In this document: one piece after another, positions 1 to 5,183 of the stretch
How positions within the stretch are numbered: position 1 is the first letter of the stretch
How the letters are laid out: each line of letters begins with the position of its first letter
NCBI GenBank assembly: GCA_028292075.1
Contig: JAQGNA010000640.1
Coordinates: 1 to 6,943 of the forward strand
Length of the DNA stretch: 6,943 nucleotides
DNA from: Rhodoferax sp.
Lineage (GTDB): Bacteria; Pseudomonadota; Gammaproteobacteria; Burkholderiales; Burkholderiaceae
Direction: 5' to 3'
Position numbers and translations under genes: made by a program
The notes under the pieces: generated by a model
What the model was told of the DNA's origin: nothing
Database searches by the model: none
The model's input: only the letters and a program-made list of their open reading frames with translations

Positions 1-948
1 GCCGGCCACGCCACCGGCGCCAGCCGCTCCGCCGCCGCCAGCCCCGCCGCCGGTACCGCCGGCACCGCTCGAGGCGGTGCCAGGGTTGCCCGTGCCGGTA
101 CCCGTACCGGTGTTGCCATTGCCGGCGCTGCCGCTGCCTGTGCCGTTGGTGCTGGCCATGCCGCTGCCACCGCTCGTGCCGCCGTTGCCGCCCGCGCCGC
201 CGTTGCCGCCGCCGCCGCCATCGCCACTGGCACCGGCCATGCCGCCGCTGCCGCCCATGCCGCCCATGCCGCCCGCGCCACCGAGACCGCCGGCCGCACC
301 GTTGGCGGTCGACTGGCCGCTCGAAGTGCCGCCATTGGCACGGCCGCCAGAACCGTCACCGCCACTGCCAGCCATGGACGAACCGTTGCTGGCGGTCGAG
401 CTGACCATGCCGCTGGTCGCGCCGGCACCGTTGCCGCCGTTGCCCGCGGCACCTCGGCCGCCGTTGCCGCCGTAGCCCAGGCCGGATGCGTTGCCGTCGC
501 TGCCATTGCCGCCGCGGCCGCCGGTGGCCTGCCCGCCATTGGTGTTGCCGCCGTTGTAGGCCTGGTTGCCAATGGCCGAAATGGTGTTGCCCGTCACCGA
601 GCCGTTCAAGGTGCTGGTGGCGGTGGCGCTCGACATGTTGAACGCGTTGGTGAAGCTACCCGTCGAGCCGTTGTTCATTGATGCCGAGCGTGCCGCGCTG
701 GCGGCCGCATTGCCGGACGCACCGTAGTCGGTGCTGCTGTCGTTGTTCGAGTTGGTCGGCGTGGACGTGGTGTTGTTGGAATTGGTCGGGTTGTTGTTTG
801 CCTGGTTGCTGGTGTTTGTGCTGGCGCTGCTGGTGTTGCCGCCGGTGGTGCTCGTCTGCGACGGGGTCACGGTGTCGGCATCGGCCAGCGCCGAGCCGCT
901 GTAGGCGAACGCTGCAAGCAGCGCGGACGCCAGGATGGTTTTCTTCAT
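1..948 (-). CDS. Secreted Gly-rich, Asn/Ser/Thr-rich low-complexity protein (3' end outside window)
   Basis: The frame stays open from the ATG at 948-946 to the left edge: 316 codons with no stop, so the C-terminus is missing. A GGAGG ribosome site lies at 953-957 on the minus strand, 4 nt before the start. Residues 1-22 form a classic Sec signal peptide (MKKTILAS... ending SALA, cleavage before Asp23). Residues 26-75 are almost only Ser, Thr, Asn and Gln. Residues 76-130 are more mixed, with scattered Phe, Leu, Ile and Val (around SFTNAFNM and TATSTLNGSVTGNTIS). From about 131 on, the chain is Gly-Gly-X and Asn-Gly-Gly repeats with Ala, Ser and Met, recalling mycobacterial PGRS regions. No catalytic motif is visible. 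It is probably an exported structural, adhesive or amyloid-like surface protein. The divergent FapF-like channel and sigma-54 activator suggest a shared export and control system. Export is well supported; the function is inferred. Confidence 0.8.
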   Translation of the reverse strand, partial: MKKTILASALLAAFAYSGSALADADTVTPSQTSTTGGNTSSASTNTSNQANNNPTNSNNTTSTPTNSNNDSSTDYGASGNAAASAARSASMNNGSTGSFTNAFNMSSATATSTLNGSVTGNTISAIGNQAYNGGNTNGGQATGGRGGNGSDGNASGLGYGGNGGRGAAGNGGNGAGATSGMVSSTASNGSSMAGSGGDGSGGRANGGTSSGQSTANGAAGGLGGAGGMGGMGGSGGMAGASGDGGGGGNGGAGGNGGTSGGSGMASTNGTGSGSAGNGNTGTGTGTGNPGTASSGAGGTGGGAGGGGAAGAGGVAG

Positions 949-952
949 AAGT

Positions 953-976
953 CCTCCAGTGATGAAAAGTGATGAA
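953..976 (-). promoter_or_regulatory. 5' leader with a 9-bp direct repeat next to the ribosome site
   Basis: On the plus strand AGTGATGAA occurs at 958-966 and again at 968-976, a 10-bp period. On the transcript of the Gly-rich gene this reads TTCATCACT twice, directly before the GGAGG ribosome site (953-957). It may be a regulator or small-RNA contact site, or simple sequence drift. Confidence 0.35.
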
Positions 977-1010
977 CCGGGTCACGTCCGATGTAACCCT
1001 CGGCCTATTC

Positions 1011-1027
1011 AGCAACATGCATGCCTG
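1011..1027 (-). promoter_or_regulatory. Sigma-54 (-24/-12) promoter for the Gly-rich protein gene
   Basis: The minus strand reads CAGGCATGCATGTTGCT. Against the RpoN consensus YTGGCACG-N4-TTGCW, 11 of 13 defined positions match, including the essential GG (1024-1025) and GC (1012-1013) pairs separated by exactly 10 bp. Transcription would start near position 1000, leaving a leader of about 50 nt before the ATG at 948. A sigma-54 activator with an intact GAFTGA loop is encoded nearby (2805-4172), which strengthens the call. It is not experimentally shown. Confidence 0.6.
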
Positions 1028-1141
1028 TCGGAAATGGTCTTTTGAACGTACACAAACGACGGAAGCGTCGGTGTTTACACCCATTTTTTCCTTTGCTTCG
1101 ATGACGAATCAAGCTCGGCAGCATGGACGATGAAACAAACC

Positions 1142-1161
1142 CTGTCCCAGGTTTGAGACAG
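1142..1161. promoter_or_regulatory. Inverted repeat CTGTC-N10-GACAG, candidate activator site
   Basis: A 20-bp imperfect palindrome has 5-bp arms CTGTC (1142-1146) and GACAG (1157-1161). It lies about 140-160 bp upstream of the transcription start expected from the minus-strand sigma-54 promoter, a usual distance for an upstream activator sequence. Its right half contains TGAGACA, which recurs nearer the plus-strand gene. Binding by the adjacent enhancer-binding protein is inferred. Confidence 0.3.
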
Positions 1162-1197
1162 CCGTGGCAAGATCCGTTGGCGGCCATGTTGGCCTTC

Positions 1198-1232
1198 GGC
1201 AAGCTTGCTTCCGCCATGCTCAGGCAAGCTTG
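1198..1232. repeat. Paired CAAGCTTG palindromes 25 bp apart
   Basis: The 10-bp sequence GGCAAGCTTG occurs at 1198-1207 and at 1223-1232. Each copy contains the 8-bp palindrome CAAGCTTG, so together they also form a 9-bp perfect inverted repeat (CAAGCTTGC 1200-1208 with GCAAGCTTG 1224-1232, 15-nt gap). No T-run follows, so this is not a standard terminator. A pair of protein-binding sites or a cruciform-forming element in the control region is more likely. Confidence 0.4.
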
Positions 1233-1301
1233 AGCGTTTCCAGGAAGCGTCACGCAGATGTGACTCAACAGTTGATGACATGCGACGACCGAACATGCAC
1301 C

Positions 1302-1322
1302 TGAGACGTCGCCTTGACGTCG
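1302..1322. promoter_or_regulatory. Tandem GACGTCG repeats, candidate activator site
   Basis: GACGTCG occurs at 1305-1311 and 1316-1322, 11 bp apart (one helical turn), and each copy contains the palindrome GACGTC. The first copy overlaps a TGAGAC element (1302-1307). The pair lies about 135-150 bp upstream of the start expected from the weak plus-strand -24/-12 element, a plausible upstream-activator distance. Function is inferred. Confidence 0.25.
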
Positions 1323-1383
1323 ATTTCACAGGGGCGTACCGGTTGGGAAGTCACCGGCGGTGAAGGCGCTCTTGCATCAGCGA

Positions 1384-1397
1384 TGAGACATGAGACA
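1384..1397 (+). repeat. Tandem TGAGACA repeat
   Basis: TGAGACA occurs twice head to tail (1384-1390, 1391-1397). The same 7-mer is at 1154-1160 and a one-base variant, TGAGACG, at 1302-1308. Four TGAGAC copies in about 240 bp, all in one orientation, are more than chance would suggest. They may be half-sites for a regulator of this divergent region. Confidence 0.3.
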
Positions 1398-1428
1398 CCG
1401 TACAGTTGAGCTTACGTGTTGTTGCAAA

Positions 1429-1445
1429 TAGGCCATTGCGTTGCG
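1429..1445 (+). promoter_or_regulatory. Weak sigma-54-like element before the channel gene
   Basis: The sequence TAGGCCATTGCGTTGCG has GG at 1431-1432 and GC at 1443-1444 with the required 10-bp gap and a full TTGC at -12. The -24 half is poor, giving 8 of 13 consensus positions. It would start transcription near 1456, about 54 nt before the ATG at 1510. A sigma-70 promoter in the AT-richer 1450-1490 stretch cannot be excluded. Confidence 0.3.
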
Positions 1446-1509
1446 CCCGTGTTTTTGTTTCCATGGGCGCCGAATCGTAAGAATTAGAAAATGGTGAGGA
1501 GACACAACA

Positions 1510-2805
1510 ATGAAGAATCGGCCCCTTCGCCAGGCCTCCATCGCCTGCGCGTGCGCAGTCCTGATCGCTTCTCTGGCGCCCTCGGTCCATGCGCAGGCCG
1601 CGTCGCCCTTGTCGAGCACCGACGAACGCGTCGACGCCCTGCAGCGGCTGGTGACCGAGCAGGGGCGGCAGATCGAAGCCCTGCGGGAACAGGTGACAGC
1701 GCAGTCGCGCCTCGAGGCAGCCCGCGAACGGGCGGCGCGTCAGGCGGTCCGTGATGCGCCGCAAGGCAGCGGGGCTTCGGCCAGCGTCAATGCCGACCCG
1801 GGTCCGCAAACAGTAAGGGTCGGCACGGCACCTGCCGAGCCGGAGGTGCCGGCCGTCAACATGGTTCAGTTGTTCGATCAGCCGGGCGTGCTCACGCCCA
1901 AGGGAAAATTCGTATTCGAGCCGTCGTTCCAGTACGGTTACTCGTCGAGCAACCGGGTGGCGCTGGTGGGGTACACCGTGATTCCGGCGTTGCTGATCGG
2001 CCTGGTGGACGTGCGCGAAATCAAGCGCACCGCATTCACCGGCGCGGTCACTGGACGGTGGGGCCTGACCAACCGCATCGAGGCCGAGGTGAAGGTGCCG
2101 TACGTCTACCGTTCCGACGACACCGTGAGCCGCGAGATCTTTACCGGCGCGGCGTTCGACAACGTCTTCAACACCAAGGGGCAGGCGCTCGGCGACATCG
2201 AGGTCGCGGCACGCTACCAGCTCAATCAGCCGGCTCCCAACAATGCCTTCTACATCGGCTCGCTGCGCTTCAAAAGCCGCACCGGCAAGAGCCCGTTCGA
2301 CGTGGTGACCGACTGCCAGACGCGCTGTGTCGGCAATACCACCGGCACCGGCCTGCCGCTCGACCTCCCTACCGGCTCTGGCTTCAATTCGCTGCAGCTG
2401 GGCCTCACTGGCCTGTTTCCGTCCGACCCCGCCGTGTTCTTTGGCGGCGTGACTTATACCCGCAACATGAAGCGCGACAACCTGACGCGGCTGGTGCTCA
2501 ACGGCGAGCGCGAAAACATCGGCTCGGTGAAGCCGGGCGACGTCATCGGCCTCAACTTCGGCATGGGTTTGGCGCTCAATGAAAAGTCGACCTTCAGCCT
2601 GGGCATCGACCTCAGCTCCATCGGCAAGGTCAAGCGCGACGGGCTGCCGCTGGTGGGCTCGGTGCGGACGCAACTGGCCTCGCTGATGCTCGGTTATTCC
2701 TACCGCCTCAGCCCCTCCACGTCGCTGAACATCTCGGCGGCGGCCGGGCTCACTCCCGACACACCGAACCTCACGCTGATGGTCCGGCTGCCGATCACCT
2801 TCTGA
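1510..2805 (+). CDS. Outer-membrane beta-barrel channel with N-terminal coiled coil (FapF-like / PF13557-like)
   Basis: A protein of 431 residues; the ATG at 1510 has a GAGGAG ribosome site at 1496-1501, 8 nt upstream. Residues 1-28 are a Sec signal peptide ending VHA. Residues 36-80 are heptad-like (LQRLVTEQGRQIEALREQV), predicting a coiled coil, and 81-117 are a Pro/Ala/Gly linker. From about 118 to the end, alternating beta strands finish in LPITF with the terminal Phe typical of Bam-assembled barrels. The barrel opening (QLFDQPGVLTPKGKFVFEPS) and the LPTGSG motif recall the 'MetA-pathway of phenol degradation' outer-membrane family. The order signal, coiled coil, linker, barrel matches FapF, the Pseudomonas functional-amyloid exporter. 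Cys269 and Cys273 could form a disulfide in a loop. It probably exports a polypeptide, perhaps the neighbouring Gly-rich protein; a small-molecule porin is the alternative. Barrel call firm, FapF link inferred. Confidence 0.8.
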   Translation: MKNRPLRQASIACACAVLIASLAPSVHAQAASPLSSTDERVDALQRLVTEQGRQIEALREQVTAQSRLEAARERAARQAVRDAPQGSGASASVNADPGPQTVRVGTAPAEPEVPAVNMVQLFDQPGVLTPKGKFVFEPSFQYGYSSSNRVALVGYTVIPALLIGLVDVREIKRTAFTGAVTGRWGLTNRIEAEVKVPYVYRSDDTVSREIFTGAAFDNVFNTKGQALGDIEVAARYQLNQPAPNNAFYIGSLRFKSRTGKSPFDVVTDCQTRCVGNTTGTGLPLDLPTGSGFNSLQLGLTGLFPSDPAVFFGGVTYTRNMKRDNLTRLVLNGERENIGSVKPGDVIGLNFGMGLALNEKSTFSLGIDLSSIGKVKRDGLPLVGSVRTQLASLMLGYSYRLSPSTSLNISAAAGLTPDTPNLTLMVRLPITF

Positions 2806-4172
2806 TGGCCAGCATGTCGTCGCGCAGCCTGCTTTGCGTCAACCTGACCGGAGAGCCGACGTCGTTGGCCAAGCGGCTCAAGGCGGCGGGATGGGATGCG
2901 ATGGAGGCAACCGATCTCGTCGAAGCGAAGCGCCTGCAAGCTCATTTCGGCTTTGCCGTCGGTCTGCTGCTGGTGGCGTCCGGCCAGGTCGCCAAGGACG
3001 CAGACGATGCGCTCGATGCCTGCGTGCGCGCCGGCCCGGGGACGGAATGGGTCACCGTGTGCGACCGGCGCATGCTTGAGTCCACGGCGTTTCGCGATCT
3101 GCTGGTGAGCTTCTTCTTCTGCTACCTGTTGTCGCCGGTCGATGCGCCGCTGGTCGAGCTGATGCTGCAGCAGGCCTGGCAGCTGGCCGTGCTGCGGCGC
3201 CAGCATCGGCTGAAAGACCTGGCCGTGGTGACCGACGGCATGGTCGGGCAGGGGCCGGCCATGCAGCGCTTGCGCGAGCAGATCCGCAAGATCGCCACCA
3301 ATGCAGCCCCGGTGCTGATCGGGGGCGAAAGCGGCAGCGGCAAGGAACTGGCGGCGCAGGCCATTCACCGGCGTTCGCCGCGCGCGGGCGGGCCGTTCAT
3401 CGCCGTGAACTGCGGGGCGATCTCGCCGCTGCTGATCCATTCCGAACTGTTCGGTCATGAGCGCGGCGCGTTCACCGGTGCCTCCGCGCAGCACAGCGGC
3501 CTGATCGAGGCGGCCCACACCGGCACGATCTTCCTCGACGAGATCGGCGACCTGCCGCTGGAGTTGCAGGCCAACCTGTTGCGCTTTCTTCAGGAGAAGA
3601 CGATCAACCGCGTCGGTGCCGTGCGCAGCATCACGGTCGACGCGCGGGTGGTGGCGGCCTCGCATGTGGACCTCGCCGACGCCGTGGCCAAGGGCCGTTT
3701 CCGCGAAGACCTTTACTACCGGCTCAACGTGCTGCACATCGAGGTGCCGCCGTTGCGCAGCCGCATGGAAGACGTGCCCATTCTGGCCGAGCATTTCCTG
3801 CGCGCCTGCGCCGGCGAAGCCAGCATCCGGGTGGACGGATTCCGCCGGCAGGCCATGGCGGCACTGCTGGCCCACCATTGGCCGGGCAATGTGCGCGAAC
3901 TGCACAACAGCGTGCGCCGGGCCGTGGTGATGGCCGACCAGCGCCTCATCGGCCCGGCCGACCTCGGCCTGGCTGCGCCCGAGCGGGCCTGGGCCGGGCT
4001 CGATGCGGCGCGCACCGCGGCCGAGCGCGATGTCATCAGCGTGACACTGAGCCGCGTGGGCCGCAACATCACCCTGGCCGCGCGCGAGTTGGGCGTGTCG
4101 CGCATGACGCTCTATCGGCTGATGGACAAGCACCGCATCCACGAGCCAGGCGCGGTGCAAGAAGGTTCCTGA
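2805..4172 (+). CDS. Sigma-54 enhancer-binding activator with degenerate receiver domain (VpsR/NtrC type)
   Basis: A protein of 455 residues. Its ATG shares one base with the stop of the channel gene (TGATG) and has no clear ribosome site, so translation is probably coupled; an in-frame ATG at 2814 is the alternative start. Residues 7-130 fold like a response receiver but lack the phosphorylatable Asp (LLLVASG at 54-60) and the conserved Lys (YLLSPVD at 107-113 has Ser). The AAA+ domain shows Walker [10 protein letters not shown] (173-181), the sigma-54-contacting GAFTGA loop intact (221-226), Walker [10 protein letters not shown] (241-249), the arginine-finger region [11 protein letters not shown] (299-309) and sensor [10 protein letters not shown] (359-366). 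A Fis-type helix-turn-helix lies at about 410-443. Sensor I reads AASH where ATN is usual. It should activate RpoN promoters without phosphorylation. The FleQ c-di-GMP residues (LFRS and RN) are not conserved. The likely targets are the two divergent genes. Confidence 0.9.
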   Translation: MASMSSRSLLCVNLTGEPTSLAKRLKAAGWDAMEATDLVEAKRLQAHFGFAVGLLLVASGQVAKDADDALDACVRAGPGTEWVTVCDRRMLESTAFRDLLVSFFFCYLLSPVDAPLVELMLQQAWQLAVLRRQHRLKDLAVVTDGMVGQGPAMQRLREQIRKIATNAAPVLIGGESGSGKELAAQAIHRRSPRAGGPFIAVNCGAISPLLIHSELFGHERGAFTGASAQHSGLIEAAHTGTIFLDEIGDLPLELQANLLRFLQEKTINRVGAVRSITVDARVVAASHVDLADAVAKGRFREDLYYRLNVLHIEVPPLRSRMEDVPILAEHFLRACAGEASIRVDGFRRQAMAALLAHHWPGNVRELHNSVRRAVVMADQRLIGPADLGLAAPERAWAGLDAARTAAERDVISVTLSRVGRNITLAARELGVSRMTLYRLMDKHRIHEPGAVQEGS

Positions 4173-4192
4173 GGTCAAGCCGGGTGCGCTTG

Positions 4193-4225
4193 AAGCCGTT
4201 TCGTGCGGCCCGAGGTCAACGGCTT
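4193..4225. repeat. Inverted repeat downstream of the activator gene
   Basis: AAGCCGTT (4193-4200) and AACGGCTT (4218-4225) form an 8-bp perfect inverted repeat with a 17-nt loop, 21 bp after the activator stop codon. There is no T-run, so it is not a standard intrinsic terminator. It may stabilise the 3' end of the message or be a binding site. A short direct repeat GAGGTCAA (4171-4178, 4212-4219) is in the same place. Confidence 0.3.
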
Positions 4226-4333
4226 GCGGCTGCGGTCCGTCGGCAATGGCTGACAGGAGGTGGCGGACGCGTCCCATGCGTTGGAAACCGCCGGGTCGCC
4301 AAGCTGGTGGCTTCACAAGCCCGAGGAAAAGCC

Positions 4334-4534
4334 ATGAACACGATGAACACGCCTGCCAACCAGAACCGAACGCCCGACGAGCCGGAGATCACGCAGGAAG
4401 AAGATGTGCCGCTCGACGGCCGCGACCACGAGGGCGAAGAGATGATGAAGGAAGTGGGCAACGACCGAATGGCGTCAACAACCGATGACGAGACCAGCCG
4501 CAAGGCGGCTGCCGGCCAGCCCGCCGAGGGCTGA
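4334..4534 (+). CDS. Small acidic hypothetical protein (66 aa)
   Basis: The ATG at 4334 has a GAGGA ribosome site (4323-4327), 6 nt upstream; a second in-frame ATG lies at 4343. This frame is open well upstream, but only across the 3' part of the activator gene in another reading frame, so the short start is preferred. The 66-residue product is very hydrophilic and rich in Glu and Asp (EPEITQEEDVPLDGRDHEGE), with no signal peptide, membrane segment or cysteine, and it is probably disordered and cytoplasmic. A terminator directly follows. I do not recognise the family; small acidic proteins of this kind are common in Burkholderiales. It lies 161 bp after the activator, so it probably has its own promoter, although none is obvious. 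Confidence 0.6.
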   Translation: MNTMNTPANQNRTPDEPEITQEEDVPLDGRDHEGEEMMKEVGNDRMASTTDDETSRKAAAGQPAEG

Positions 4535-4545
4535 AAATGAGACCT

Positions 4546-4579
4546 GCCGCCGTCCGCAAAGGTCGGCGGCGCCTGTTTT
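4546..4579. terminator. Hairpin terminator between convergent genes
   Basis: GCCGCCG (4546-4552) pairs with CGGCGGC (4564-4570) around an 11-nt loop, and TTTT follows at 4576-4579. This is a usable intrinsic terminator for the small acidic protein gene. On the minus strand the same stem is followed by a short T-run (AAAA at 4534-4537 on plus), so it may also end the convergent DUF3597-gene transcript. Confidence 0.65.
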
Positions 4580-5027
4580 ATGAACGCAGGTCTTCTGGCA
4601 CCTTGCCGCCGTTGTCTGCCACCTTGCGCATGACTTCGCGGTGCAGCCAGACGTTCATGGTCGCCGAATCGTTGGTGTCACCCGTGTAGTGCAGCTCCTG
4701 GGCCAGCGACTTGCGTGCGTTGAGCGAGCTGTCCAGGCCGAGCAGCTTCATCAGGTCGACGATGGAGGTGCGCCAATTCAGCTTTTCCGCGGACTTTTCA
4801 TTCATGCCTTCCAGCAGCGCCGTCACGTCCACTTCCGACATGGGTTGAACCTGTGCCGCCGCGGCCACCTGGGGCGAGGCGGGTGTCGTCGGTGCAGCGG
4901 GAGTCGAAGTCGGTGCCGGGATGGGTGCCGGAGCTGCCGCGCCCGCATTGGGGCCGGCAGTGGGCGTGGTGGTGTTGGCGTGCGCGCCCGGGAAGATCTT
5001 GCTGAAGATGTTGGACAGAATGCTCAT
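4578..5027 (-). CDS. DUF3597 family protein
   Basis: A protein of 149 residues; the ATG at 5027-5025 has an AAGGAG ribosome site (5036-5041) 8 nt upstream. The frame extends to 5153, but the extra residues look non-coding and have no ribosome site. The N-terminus MSILSNIFSKIF is a short amphipathic or hydrophobic helix of the kind seen in DUF3597 proteins. Residues 17-61 form an Ala/Pro/Thr linker. Residues 62-149 are the conserved helical domain (SEVDVTALLEGMNE, LNWRTSIVDLMKLLGLDSS, ARKSLAQELHY, MNVWLHREVMRKVADNGGKVPEDL). The biochemical role of the family is unknown. The domain's helical pairs and its KLLGLDSSLNARKSLAQEL stretch are the basis of the call. It converges with the small acidic gene and lies downstream of the deaminase on the same strand, but a 156-bp gap suggests a separate transcript. 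Confidence 0.85.
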   Translation of the reverse strand: MSILSNIFSKIFPGAHANTTTPTAGPNAGAAAPAPIPAPTSTPAAPTTPASPQVAAAAQVQPMSEVDVTALLEGMNEKSAEKLNWRTSIVDLMKLLGLDSSLNARKSLAQELHYTGDTNDSATMNVWLHREVMRKVADNGGKVPEDLRS

Positions 5028-5128
5028 CGAGAAAACTCCTTGTTGTGGGGATGCTGAGAACGACGAGCATGGGCGCGACGCGCCGGCCCAAGCGTAGGAC
5101 GCGGGCCCCACTGCGTGTCTGTGATTCC

Positions 5129-5176
5129 GCAGCCCACAACCGGCAACCCGCAACCGGCCTCCGCTTGGTGGGCTGC
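5129..5176. repeat. Hairpin enclosing three 7-bp tandem repeats
   Basis: GCAGCCCAC (5129-5137) and GTGGGCTGC (5168-5176) are a 9-bp perfect inverted repeat around 30 nt. Inside the loop the 7-mer CAACC(G/C)G occurs three times in tandem (5137-5143, 5144-5150, 5151-5157). The structure starts 8 bp after the deaminase stop on its strand. It may act as a weak, T-run-less terminator or be a dispersed intergenic repeat of this genome. Confidence 0.4.
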
Positions 5177-5183
5177 TTCGGGG

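Larger units (their letters stand above)
949..1509. other. Divergent intergenic regulatory region, no gene seen
   Basis: These 561 bp separate the Gly-rich protein gene (minus) from the channel gene (plus). They are visibly less GC-rich than the flanking genes, and no frame has convincing coding character. They hold a sigma-54-type promoter facing left, a weaker one facing right, and several short palindromes and direct repeats: CTGTC-N10-GACAG, two GGCAAGCTTG copies, two GACGTCG copies, and TGAGAC four times. All are listed separately. This layout fits a two-way control region served by a distantly bound activator, although protein binding is inferred only. Confidence 0.7.

Noticed and set aside
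77..475. Pro-rich open frame on the plus strand
   Set aside because: It is the antisense image of the Gly-rich coding frame (GGC codons read as GCC/CCG); it has no ribosome site, and the minus frame has a signal peptide and ribosome site.
1..600. CRISPR or tandem-repeat array
   Set aside because: The repetition follows codon phase of a Gly-rich protein, with no constant repeat/spacer unit.
1107..1119. IHF-binding site
   Set aside because: AATCAA matches one half of the consensus, but the TTR half is absent.
1142..1161. LuxR-type quorum-sensing box
   Set aside because: The palindrome is 20 bp, but its CTGT and ACAG halves are 12 bp apart rather than the 8 bp of known lux/cep boxes, and no LuxR or LuxI gene is in view.
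1005..1329. Short minus-strand open frames in the intergenic region
   Set aside because: They have no ribosome site and no recognisable protein features, and they overlap the -24/-12 promoter and the repeats.
1351..2673. 440-codon open frame on the minus strand
   Set aside because: It is antisense to the channel gene, a GC-rich shadow frame rich in Arg, Ala and His with no domain; the plus frame is clearly coding.
2700..4316. 538-codon open frame on the minus strand
   Set aside because: It is antisense to the activator gene, whose AAA+ motifs leave no doubt about the coding strand.
5028..5153. N-terminal extension of the DUF3597 protein
   Set aside because: The family start MSILSNIF is preceded by a good AAGGAG site; the extension is intergenic-like.
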